Assembly: GCA_030618505.1 (NCBI GenBank) | Contig: JAUXDF010000020.1 | Location: forward strand, 1 to 17,304 | Source: Spongiibacteraceae bacterium | GTDB taxonomy: Bacteria; Pseudomonadota; Gammaproteobacteria; Pseudomonadales; PIVM01 | Direction: 5' to 3' | DNA length: 17,304 nt | In this document: piece by piece, positions 7,272 to 13,877 of the stretch | Position numbering within the stretch: position 1 is the stretch's first letter | Layout of the letters: every line of letters starts with the position of its first letter | Notes under the pieces: model-generated | What the model was told of the DNA's origin: nothing | Databases searched by the model: none | What the model saw: the letters and a program-made list of their open reading frames with translations, nothing else | Translations under genes and position numbers: made by a program

Positions 7272-7682
7272 ATGCGTAAGTATCTACGTCACCCATCGGA
7301 TATCCCTATCAGTGTCGCCTCTGTTGATGCCGGCCCATGTTGTAGCACCAATTTACAAAATTTGAGCATGGGTGGTATTTGCTGTGAAGTTGATAAGTTT
7401 ATTGCTTCTGGTACAGAAATTGTCGTTAATATTCCTCTGGTTAAACCCTGCTATGAGGGCCATGGTGTAGTTGTCTGGTGTCGTAGGGAAGACGATCATT
7501 TTGAGTTGGGTATTCGTTTTGATGAAGCCCAGGAGGCATTTAAGTCTCGTATGGTCTCTCAGGTGTGCCAGATTGAACATTATAAAAAGCAGGTCAGAGA
7601 GAATGAAGGGCGAGAACTTGATGGCGAGCAGGCTGCGAAGGAGTGGATATGCAAATACGCCGCTGACTTTGCGGATGATTAG
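7272..7682 (+). CDS. PilZ domain protein (cyclic di-GMP receptor)
   Basis: Small soluble single-domain PilZ protein (136 residues). Both c-di-GMP-binding motifs are intact: R2-x-x-x-R6 in M-R-K-Y-L-R-H-P and N30-x-S-x-x-G35 in N-L-S-M-G-G. A beta-barrel core follows up to about residue 85 (GVVVWCRREDDHFELGIRF), then an acidic helical tail ending in KEWICKYAADFADD. The frame stays open upstream to a TTG at 7206 and an ATG at 7242. The ATG at 7272 has GGAG nine bases upstream and gives the R-K-Y-x-R-H-P start usual for this group, so I chose it. It is probably an adaptor linking c-di-GMP to motility, attachment or envelope output; the partner is unknown. It stands alone, with 191 bases before the next start. 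Confidence 0.85.
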   Translation: MRKYLRHPSDIPISVASVDAGPCCSTNLQNLSMGGICCEVDKFIASGTEIVVNIPLVKPCYEGHGVVVWCRREDDHFELGIRFDEAQEAFKSRMVSQVCQIEHYKKQVRENEGRELDGEQAAKEWICKYAADFADD

Positions 7683-7873
7683 TTAGAATTCTTAAGTGTG
7701 TTGATCTGTATTGATTTTGGATGCAGCTCCTCCTCCGTATTAAAGCCAAATCCTGTTTTCCGCTTTATTGATAATCTCTTGTTGCTACTGTATTGTCGCC
7801 CGCTAATCGGTGGGGATTTTGCATACGCCACTCGATATCATTGGTTATAGCAACCTCAGCAGGAGAGGATATT

Positions 7874-8383
7874 GTGAGCGAAGCAAGTTGGCAGGTGACA
7901 CTCGATATGCCGCGTGAAAAGGCATGGGATATTTTGAAGAATTTTTCTCTGGCGCATAATTATGTCCCCGGAATTATTAAAACCGAGATTGTTTCTGATA
8001 ATAAAGAAGGTGTTGGTGCCAGCCGTTTGGTCTACCAAAGTAAAACTAAAACCTTGCAGGAAACCATTACCGACTGGAACGAGGGCGAGGGTTTTAGGAT
8101 TCGCCTTCATAAAGGCGAAAAGGACTCACCGTTCAAAAATGCCTATTTTGTTTATAAGCTCGAAGATGTCGGTAATGATCAAACTCGCTTGAGCACAACG
8201 ATGGGTTATACACCGCCGATGGGTGCTTTTGGTGTAATGATTGATAATCTTTTTCTTAACAAGATAATTACGGGTGTTATTCACAATGTCGCCGTTAGTA
8301 TGAAACACTATTACGAAACAGGTAAAGCGACTCAGCCTGCTGACCTGAAAAAGTTAAAAGCAGCGCTTAAAGCAAAGGGCTAG
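7874..8383 (+). CDS. SRPBCC (START/Bet v1-like) family protein
   Basis: Predicted soluble 169-residue helix-grip protein. It opens ASWQVTLDMPREKAWDILKNF, the usual first strand and helix of SRPBCC domains, continues with alternating strands (SRLVYQSKTKTLQETITDWNEG; GFRIRLHKGE; YFVYKLEDVGNDQTRLSTTMGYTPPMG), and ends with a long C-terminal helix (MKHYYETGKATQPADLKKLKAALKAKG). Such folds hold hydrophobic ligands or act as cyclases/dehydratases; the ligand here is not identifiable. The start is GTG at 7874, preceded by AGGAGAGGAT. A TTG start at 7793 would add 27 unrelated residues without a ribosome site. It is the first gene of a tight run with the nitroreductase (12 bases apart) and the crotonase. 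Confidence 0.8.
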   Translation: MSEASWQVTLDMPREKAWDILKNFSLAHNYVPGIIKTEIVSDNKEGVGASRLVYQSKTKTLQETITDWNEGEGFRIRLHKGEKDSPFKNAYFVYKLEDVGNDQTRLSTTMGYTPPMGAFGVMIDNLFLNKIITGVIHNVAVSMKHYYETGKATQPADLKKLKAALKAKG

Positions 8384-8395
8384 GGGTGAATACTG

Positions 8396-8962
8396 ATGGA
8401 TGCCTTGAATGCATTATTGACCCGCAATTCAGCCAGTAAACTGATCGATCCGGCACCGGCAAAGGGTGAGTTACAGCAAATTATTAGCGCTGCACTTCGA
8501 TCCCCTGACCATGCCAGACTTAGACCCTGGCGTTTTTTGTTGATAGAAGGGCAGGCACGTGAAGCTTTGGGTACATTATTTGCCGAGGCGACCAAACGGG
8601 CCAAGACCGGCACTAGCCCGGAAATTCTGCAAAAGGCGTCCAGTAAATCTCAACGCGCTCCGCTTATTGTCGTGGTGATTGCATCCACAGCGGCGCACCC
8701 CAAAGTGCCTCATCTCGAGCAACAACTATCAGCGGGTTGTGCGGCTCAGAACATATTACTTGCCGCCCATGCTTTGGGGTACGCAGGAATCTGGCGAACA
8801 GGAGCCATGGCCTATCATCAAATTGTACGCGATGGCCTCGGTCTGGCATCTAATGAAGAAATCACCGGCTTTATTTACCTCGGTACGATGAGCGGAGAGC
8901 CTAAAGTCATCCCCGAGCTAAATCCAGATCATTTTGCAACTTACTGGACTCCTTCTTCTTAA
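8396..8962 (+). CDS. YdjA-like nitroreductase family flavoprotein
   Basis: FMN-dependent NAD(P)H oxidoreductase fold of 188 residues, close in length and pattern to E. coli YdjA (about 183). Visible features are the R-N-S-A-S-K phosphate-binding start, R-S-P-D-H-A-R-L-R-P-W-R-F, the central QRAPLIVVVIAS strand, HLEQQLSAGCAAQNILLAAHALGYAGIWRTGA, and the closing GFIYLGT strand. YdjA-type proteins are minimal nitroreductases without the extended cap; their natural substrates are poorly known. Here a lipid or enone substrate is possible, given its neighbours, but this is inference. GGGGTGA overlaps the stop codon of the SRPBCC gene and serves as ribosome site. The crotonase gene follows after 22 bases. 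Confidence 0.88.
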   Translation: MDALNALLTRNSASKLIDPAPAKGELQQIISAALRSPDHARLRPWRFLLIEGQAREALGTLFAEATKRAKTGTSPEILQKASSKSQRAPLIVVVIASTAAHPKVPHLEQQLSAGCAAQNILLAAHALGYAGIWRTGAMAYHQIVRDGLGLASNEEITGFIYLGTMSGEPKVIPELNPDHFATYWTPSS

Positions 8963-8984
8963 TGGCATAAACAGGATAAATCAA

Positions 8985-9797
8985 ATGGCTACTCATTTTG
9001 AAACGCTTTCAGTAAGTATGGAGGGCAATGTTGCTCTGCTTGAGCTTAATCGAGCGGATAAAGCCAATGCGATGAATGCTGCAATGTGGCGCGAGTTAGA
9101 GGAGTGTTTCCTCTGGCTTGATAGTGAGGTAAGTGTTCGAGTTGTAGTGTTAGCGGCGAAAGGCAAGCATTTCTGTTCGGGTATTGATTTGGGAATGTTT
9201 AATGATATTGTCGCCAGCGAACTTGAGGCCGCTCGAAAATCTGAACAGCTACGCTTAATCATAAAACGTCTGCAGGGAAACCTGACGGCAATTGAGCAGT
9301 GTCGCAAGCCCGTTCTTGCAGCAATTCACTCCAGCTGTATTGGTGGTGGGGTCGATATGATCTGCTGTGCTGATATGCGTTATTGCAGCACTGATGCGGT
9401 CTTTTCCATTAAAGAAATCGATATTGGTATGACCGCTGATGTGGGAACCCTGCAGCGTCTGCCAAAATTAATCAGTGATGGAATGTGCCGAGAGTTGGCC
9501 TATACCGGGCGCAAGATGGGTGCAGAGGAAGCCTTACGTTTGGGCTTGGTTAATCAGGTTTTTGCCGATCGTGAGCAATTGCTTGCGGCGGTAATGGATA
9601 TTGCCCGGGAAATCGCCAAAAAATCACCGATAGCCGTTCGTGGCACCAAAGAAATGTTACTTTATTCGCGCGACCATCCTGTAAGCGATGGATTAAACTA
9701 CAATGCTGCGTGGAATGCGGGGATGCTGAGCATGGAGGATGTGCTTAAGTCGATAGAGGCTCAGATGAACAGCAAGCCTGCAGAATATGATGATTAG
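8985..9797 (+). CDS. Delta3,5-delta2,4-dienoyl-CoA isomerase-like crotonase (ECH1 type)
   Basis: Crotonase-fold protein of 270 residues. It has the oxyanion-hole loop KGKHFCSGIDL (59-69) and S-S-C-I-G-G-G-V-D (116-124). The region KEIDIGMTADVGTLQRLPK is almost the mammalian ECH1 sequence. Asp124, Glu144 and Asp152 have the same 20- and 8-residue spacing as rat ECH1 Asp176, Glu196 and Asp204, the residues used to shift conjugated dienes in beta-oxidation of odd-position unsaturated fatty acids. I therefore prefer isomerase to plain enoyl-CoA hydratase, which has Glu at both active sites. The ATG at 8985 has CAGGAT upstream and lies 22 bases after the nitroreductase stop; a start at 8934 would overlap that gene. 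It is the last gene of the operon and is followed by a strong palindrome. Confidence 0.88.
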   Translation: MATHFETLSVSMEGNVALLELNRADKANAMNAAMWRELEECFLWLDSEVSVRVVVLAAKGKHFCSGIDLGMFNDIVASELEAARKSEQLRLIIKRLQGNLTAIEQCRKPVLAAIHSSCIGGGVDMICCADMRYCSTDAVFSIKEIDIGMTADVGTLQRLPKLISDGMCRELAYTGRKMGAEEALRLGLVNQVFADREQLLAAVMDIAREIAKKSPIAVRGTKEMLLYSRDHPVSDGLNYNAAWNAGMLSMEDVLKSIEAQMNSKPAEYDD

Positions 9798-9812
9798 TTG
9801 TTGGTCTTGATT

Positions 9813-9840
9813 CTCCTTCTCCCGCAGGCGGGAGAAGGAG
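9813..9840. repeat. 28-base palindrome between convergent genes
   Basis: CTCCTTCTCCCGC (9813-9825) and its exact complement (9828-9840) are separated by only AG. It sits 15 bases after the crotonase stop and 10 bases before the end of the histone-like gene, so it could end both transcripts. No T-run follows on either strand, so it is either a rho-independent-like block without U-tract or a member of the CCCGC/GCGGG intergenic repeat type. Confidence 0.65.
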
Positions 9841-9850
9841 TTAAAGCGGT

Positions 9851-10651
9851 TTATTTAGCAGCTACAGGAGTGCTTTTAACGGTAGATTTTACGACCTTCC
9901 CCGCTTTTTTCTTCGCTTTTAACGCCATTTTTTTAGCCGCAATTTTTATCTTCTGAGCTTCTTTTTTCGCTTTGGCTTTCTCCCTTGCAAGGGCTGCTTT
10001 TTCCGCCGCTTTAGTCTGTTGTGCCGCTTTTCTTAATTTCACTTTGGCTTTAGCTGTCGCTTGTTTTGCAGAAATTTTCGCTTTTTGCGCTTCTTTTTTG
10101 GCCTTGATTTTGGTTTTTACTGCAGCTTGTTTGGCTGCAAGTTTAGCCTTTTGTGCCGCTTTTTTGGCTTTGGTCTTTTCTTTTACTGCGGTCGTTTTTG
10201 CTGCAACTTTCGCTTTAGCCGCCATTTTTTTATCGGCAGTAGCTTGGGTTTTAGCTTCAGACCTTAGAAATTGTTGCTCAGCCTTTGTCAGTGCATTGGC
10301 TCTTTTGAGCTCAGCAGCTGCAGTTTTGGCAGCACTTTTTGCGTTGGCCAAGGCCTGCTGGGTCTTGGTGGGTGCCGACTTTGCACTAGCTAGTGTGGCT
10401 TTTGCTTTAATTAGGGCATTTTTTGCTGCGGCAGTCTTGCTGTTTTTGGCTTTGGTGCGTGCCGTGGCCAGTTTATCTTGAGCCGCTTTCAGTTTAGCGT
10501 TTTCCTTGCTGAGATTTTTGCTCAATTTGGTGATTTCTTTTTCAGTATCAGCCAATGCTTTAAAGCGTGCTTTATTCAATTGTGCCTTTAACTTTGATAT
10601 TTCACTTTCCAAAGCCACAATAGGGTTTACTACTTTTTTTGACACTGCCAT
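9851..10651 (-). CDS. Lysine/alanine-rich histone H1-like protein
   Basis: Low-complexity basic protein of 266 residues made almost only of Lys and Ala with some Thr, Gln, Glu and Val. Residues about 10-75 form a likely coiled coil (IVALESEISKLKAQLNK...). The C-terminal half (about 130-250) holds about five degenerate repeats of roughly 22 residues, such as KAKKEAQKAKISAKQATAKA. The composition recalls the eukaryotic H1 tail and bacterial AlgP/Hc1-like proteins, which bind DNA and compact or regulate chromatin. DNA binding is inferred from charge; no folded domain is visible. The repeats give the gene a strong strand bias (T/G-rich on +) and a long open antisense frame that is only a shadow. 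AAGG precedes the ATG. Confidence 0.75.
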   Translation of the reverse strand: MAVSKKVVNPIVALESEISKLKAQLNKARFKALADTEKEITKLSKNLSKENAKLKAAQDKLATARTKAKNSKTAAAKNALIKAKATLASAKSAPTKTQQALANAKSAAKTAAAELKRANALTKAEQQFLRSEAKTQATADKKMAAKAKVAAKTTAVKEKTKAKKAAQKAKLAAKQAAVKTKIKAKKEAQKAKISAKQATAKAKVKLRKAAQQTKAAEKAALAREKAKAKKEAQKIKIAAKKMALKAKKKAGKVVKSTVKSTPVAAK

Positions 10652-10979
10652 AAAATGATCGCCTTTTTTTAATAAAAATTATCTGGATGAAGTTAAAACT
10701 AAAAATAGTTTTTAAGGATTAAAACGCGCGCGATTATACTCAGAATTTTGAACGATATGCAGCTGTTTGTACAAAAAAGTTATATTAAAGGCAAAGAATC
10801 GACATGTTTTTTGCGCAAGCACATGTTTTTATACTGCGCTATTAATAAAAATTATTGTGGAACGGAGATTCTTGGGATGGGGTGGAGATTTAAAGCTGCG
10901 CCTTACTTGAGTATCAAAGCAAGTGAGTCTGAGATATGAAGTGCTTAGACGCAGGGCGCAGATTCAGGATAAGTGAGCT
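10652..10979. other. Gap between histone-like gene and conserved hypothetical gene
   Basis: The left part (10652-10760) is AT-rich and holds the histone-like gene's promoter and leader. The right part carries imperfect inverted repeats: CTGCGCC (10896-10902) with GGCGCAG (10955-10961), enclosing a second pair made of TTACTTG and CAAGTGA with a G-T wobble. These could form the 3' end structure of the minus-strand gene that stops at 10980. The 63-codon frame on + at 10748-10939 has no ribosome site or recognisable content. Confidence 0.5.
10725..10738 (-). promoter_or_regulatory. -10 box and GC-rich discriminator for the histone-like gene
   Basis: On the minus strand a perfect TATAAT (10738-10733) is followed at once by CGCGCGCG. 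It lies about 75 bases before the ATG at 10651. A GC-rich stretch just after the -10 box is typical of growth-rate and ppGpp-sensitive promoters. No good -35 lies 16-18 bases upstream, so an activator or an extended contact may help. Position is seen; regulation is inferred. Confidence 0.5.
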
Positions 10980-11387
10980 TTACAAAATACTACCGTGAGG
11001 CAAAAATCGATTATTGGAATTTGCCCTTATCCAAAGTAGAAGATCTTTTTCAATACGTAGTCCTCGGCTTTTTAACACTTTTCCCAAAGAGATTACAGGC
11101 GATTTATCGCCAGCCTCACAGTCAGGTAATTTTGTTTCAGCCAAGGTGAAAAAACGTATCAAATGGATGATTTGTTCAACTGAATATGCGTTGACAGCAG
11201 GCTGCCAATTATCGAGTCCAAGCTGCATTAAACCGCTAACTACCTTTTGATCTTCACCAGGAATAAGCATATCGATCTCTTCGAGCTGATCGTTTTCGCT
11301 GTATTGAATGAACTGCATAAGCCATTGCTGCTGGATTTCAGTGGGCTTCGCTGGCTTAACTTCTGGAGACCAGGTTTCGGTAGACAT
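10980..11387 (-). CDS. Conserved hypothetical protein (about 135 residues)
   Basis: Soluble, mostly helical protein with no transmembrane segment or catalytic motif that I recognise. Notable stretches are W-x-P-A-V-N-A-Y-S-V-E-Q-I-I-H-L-I-R-F-F-T-L-A-E, then EAGDKSPVISLGKVLKSRG, and the ending WIRANSNNRFLPHGSIL. I recall very similar hypothetical proteins in Pseudomonas and relatives, with the same EAGDKSPVI and NRFLPHGS blocks, so this is a real conserved family without a known function. The coding frame is clean, with an ATG start followed by polar residues. It is read in the same direction as the RNA methyltransferase gene, 79 bases downstream of it. Confidence 0.78.
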   Translation of the reverse strand: MSTETWSPEVKPAKPTEIQQQWLMQFIQYSENDQLEEIDMLIPGEDQKVVSGLMQLGLDNWQPAVNAYSVEQIIHLIRFFTLAETKLPDCEAGDKSPVISLGKVLKSRGLRIEKDLLLWIRANSNNRFLPHGSIL

Positions 11388-11466
11388 AATAAGTCACTCT
11401 ATGTGCATTAAGTTCGTAAGGCTGACTATTGTAGATTAATGTGCAACAAAATTCGTAAATAATTTA

Positions 11467-12255
11467 CTATTTTCCCATCTGCCGGTGAAAGGCAACGAGC
11501 GCAGCACTGACGGCAACATTAAGTGATTCAACCTCATTGTTCATAGGGATTTTTAAAGAGATATCGCTAAGATCGTTGCTTGCCTGCGATACACCTTCGC
11601 TTTCGTTTCCCAGTACAAATACCGAGGGGGCAGTGCTTGCATAGTCAAACAGGGAGGTTTTTGCATGGGATGACAGCGTACATATCTGAAACTGCGCCAG
11701 CTGTAGTTTTTTTAGACTTGCCGAAATATTTTCACAGCGGATGATGGGGGCCTTAAAAATGCTGCCGGTGCTGGCCTTAATGACTAGTGGTCCCAGTTGA
11801 GCGGTTCCCTTTTCAGGGATAAGTATGCCGTCAATACTGCCTGCGCAGGCAGAACGAATGATCATGCCAACATTTTGCGGGTTGGTGATGTTTTCCAGTG
11901 CGATTAGGCTTGCATCGGTTTTATAGGGGGCGTTGAGGAATTCATCGACGGTTTTAAATTGCGGGCATAGAATATCGGCGGCGATCCCTTGATCCTGTTT
12001 GCTGTTGCGAGAGATGCGTGATAAAGAACGTTTGTCGTGAAAGAGTATTTCAATATTTTGGCGCTCGGCATGCTGTTGTATTTCCTTAAGAATTGCAGCC
12101 GGTTTGTTGCTGTCGGCGAGGTGCAAACGATAGATGTTGAGACCATTTTGCAGTGCTTCGAGTACAGCTTTGCGACCATAAATGGTTAGCATACGATTAA
12201 AAAAGGATTTCTTTTCCTGGTATTGAGTGCTGTTTTTCGACTGATCTTGGCTCAT
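11467..12255 (-). CDS. TrmH/SpoU family RNA 2'-O-methyltransferase
   Basis: SPOUT-class enzyme of 262 residues that transfers methyl from S-adenosylmethionine to a ribose 2'-OH. An L30e-like substrate-binding domain lies at about 22-95 (IYGRKAVLEALQNG...). The trefoil-knot catalytic domain has motif 1 (E-N-I-T-N-P-Q-N-V-G-M-I-I-R-S-A, 121-136), motif 2 (LGNESEGV, 215-222) and motif 3 (IPMNNEVESLNVAVSAAL, 236-253). The N-terminal domain resembles RlmB, which methylates 23S rRNA G2251, but the knot spacing and the first 21 polar residues differ from RlmB. I therefore leave the target open (rRNA or tRNA). A start at Met22 would also fit the family. It lies 45 bases downstream of the AraC gene on the same strand. 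Confidence 0.88.
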   Translation of the reverse strand: MSQDQSKNSTQYQEKKSFFNRMLTIYGRKAVLEALQNGLNIYRLHLADSNKPAAILKEIQQHAERQNIEILFHDKRSLSRISRNSKQDQGIAADILCPQFKTVDEFLNAPYKTDASLIALENITNPQNVGMIIRSACAGSIDGILIPEKGTAQLGPLVIKASTGSIFKAPIIRCENISASLKKLQLAQFQICTLSSHAKTSLFDYASTAPSVFVLGNESEGVSQASNDLSDISLKIPMNNEVESLNVAVSAALVAFHRQMGK

Positions 12256-12300
12256 GGTTGTCTGTTTCCACGGTTTGAAGGCTTTGTCTGCTTGCTTGGC

Positions 12301-13428
12301 CTAAGCACTATTTTCCTGACCGTCATTTGTTTTGCGAAAGTCTCCCGGCGACATTCCAGTCCATTTTTTGAATGCTCGGTAAAAAGCGCTGGTATCCTGG
12401 AAACCCATTAGTACTGAAACTGCACTGATCGTTAGCTCGGGGCGGTTAATATAAGCCACCGCGGCATCACGGCGAATATCATCCTTGATTTTCTGGAACG
12501 AGCTGTTTTCCTTGTCGAGTCGGCGATGCAGAGTACGAGATGAAATATTCATGCTCTGTGCTACATCTTCAATAGAAGAAAAACTTCCGAGCATGTCTTC
12601 CTGGAGTATCAATCGAACGCGGGTTTTAACATTCTGGAGATCAATATCGATTTTTCCAGTGACAAGCTGATAGGGCGCCATACGAAGAAAATCCCGTAAG
12701 GAGTCTTCGGTTTGTGCAATTGGGCTTTGCAGGTATTCAGCGGCTAGTTTTATGCTGTTGTCATTTTGCTGGTATTTTACCTGGCAGTTAAAAAGTTGTT
12801 GGTATTTTTCTAAATTGTCCGGGGCTGGTGCGCTGAAACACACCTCTTTCAAGGGGATTGTTTTTGCCGTCAGCCAACTGTAAAAACGGTGCATCATATA
12901 AATGATGCTGGCCTCTGCTTGCAAAGTGGATTCGTTTTTTGGTGTGTTGGGGTTGGTAAATCGGCAGATAGCGGTTTGTTTATTATCTGTAAAAGATATC
13001 GGTGTTCGTGTTTGGATAGATCGATGGGTAAAGCTGTCAAGAAAATCAAAAAAATCGGCGGAGCGAGTCATCGCCTGTTGGAGGTTGCTGCAGTGAATGA
13101 TAAATAGACACATCATTTTGAAGGTGCCAGGCGGGACTTTTTCGTAGTTGTTCAGGCCAAAGGACTCATCTTGTAAAAGCGCCATAACATGTTTGTATAG
13201 TTTGCTGTATATCAAGGTGGAGACAGTGCCATCAGCTGTTTCATCGAGTTTTAGAGGGTTGTAGTCTAAACCGATATTACTCACCAGTTCATCCACATCA
13301 TGTCCTTGAGCGGCCACCACTTTGAGCAGTGTTCTCAGTACCCGCATTGGCATGACATCGTTATGGTTTATATTGGGTGCGGACATGATCTGTCTATATT
13401 GATGCATATGGAAGGGGAATAATAACAT
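12301..13428 (-). CDS. AraC family regulator with arabinose-binding-type N-terminal domain
   Basis: Cytosolic regulator of 375 residues. The N-terminal ligand-binding domain (about 25-215) matches the family typified by R-T-L-L-K-V-V-A-A-Q-G-H-D-V-D-E-L and ending with V-C-F-S-A-P-A-P-D-N-L-E-K-Y-Q-Q-L-F-N-C-Q-V. The C-terminal AraC DNA-binding domain (about 265-365) has two helix-turn-helix units: I-E-D-V-A-Q-S-M-N-I-S-S-R-T-L-H-R-R-L and ISAVSVLMGFQDTSAFYRAFKKWTG. In gammaproteobacteria such proteins often control fatty-acid, lipid or carnitine-type catabolism; that is a general tendency, not evidence here. Starts at Met8 (13407) or Met15 (13386) are equally possible because none has a clear ribosome site. 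No target gene is obvious; the downstream TrmH gene is a housekeeping type. Confidence 0.88.
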   Translation of the reverse strand: MLLFPFHMHQYRQIMSAPNINHNDVMPMRVLRTLLKVVAAQGHDVDELVSNIGLDYNPLKLDETADGTVSTLIYSKLYKHVMALLQDESFGLNNYEKVPPGTFKMMCLFIIHCSNLQQAMTRSADFFDFLDSFTHRSIQTRTPISFTDNKQTAICRFTNPNTPKNESTLQAEASIIYMMHRFYSWLTAKTIPLKEVCFSAPAPDNLEKYQQLFNCQVKYQQNDNSIKLAAEYLQSPIAQTEDSLRDFLRMAPYQLVTGKIDIDLQNVKTRVRLILQEDMLGSFSSIEDVAQSMNISSRTLHRRLDKENSSFQKIKDDIRRDAAVAYINRPELTISAVSVLMGFQDTSAFYRAFKKWTGMSPGDFRKTNDGQENSA

Positions 13429-13564
13429 GTTGTGAAGGCAGTGTTGCTAGAATCGTAGCTAAGAGTAGACACAAAGAGCCCTCAGCACTGCTGTGTTTGA
13501 AAGCGCAGTCGTCTATGTCGTGTGGTTTATGGGGCAGCGTCTCAAGACTGCCCCTCATGCCATA

Positions 13565-13774
13565 TTAGGGGTTGAGGCGAAAGCCAACTTTAAGTGTGAC
13601 CTGATAGTGATCAACTTTGCCATTAATAATATTGCCACGGGTTTCTTGTACTTCAAACCAGTCCAGGTGATCTAGCGATTTGTTGGCTGCAGCGATGGCG
13701 TTTTCGATGGCTGCCTCAATGCTAGTCTGAGATGAACCAACAAGCTCGATTTTTTTGTAGGTATGGTCACTCAT
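13565..13774 (-). CDS. Dodecin family flavin-binding protein
   Basis: Small protein (69 residues) of the dodecin type: HTYKKIELVGSSQTSIEAAIENAIAAANKSL, then L-D-W-F-E-V-Q-E-T-R-G and a final strand VDHYQVTLKVGFRL. The single Trp in D-W-F-E-V is the residue that stacks on flavin in dodecins. These assemble as hollow dodecamers that store riboflavin or FMN and protect the cell from photochemically active flavin. AAGGAG lies eight bases before the ATG, one of the best ribosome sites in the window. It is divergent from pyruvate kinase, with 103 bases between the starts. Confidence 0.93.
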   Translation of the reverse strand: MSDHTYKKIELVGSSQTSIEAAIENAIAAANKSLDHLDWFEVQETRGNIINGKVDHYQVTLKVGFRLNP

Positions 13775-13812
13775 CTGACGATCTCCTTATATTTTGTTGA
13801 TGTAAATAGCTG

Positions 13813-13825
13813 ACTCAACTTGAGT
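13813..13825. promoter_or_regulatory. 13-base palindrome in the dodecin/pyk divergent gap
   Basis: ACTCAA-C-TTGAGT is a perfect inverted repeat. It overlaps the start of a possible -10 box for pyk (TATAGT, 13825-13830) and contains TTGAGT, which could act as a -35 for dodecin on the other strand. A dimeric repressor site is a fair guess; the factor is unknown. Confidence 0.35.
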
Positions 13826-13877
13826 ATAGTGGCAGAATTGCTTTTTCGGGGATTTGTTATCAGAAGAGTAGGGTGTC

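Noticed and set aside
9972..10481. Long + strand open frame of 169 codons, rich in Ala, Phe and Leu
   Set aside because: It is the antisense shadow of the Lys/Ala repeat gene. Codons for Lys and Ala read backwards give Phe, Leu, Ala and Cys, and there is no ribosome site.
10748..10939. 63-codon + strand frame in the gap after the histone-like gene
   Set aside because: No ribosome site, Cys/Lys-rich random composition, and it runs through the region of the opposite-strand promoter.
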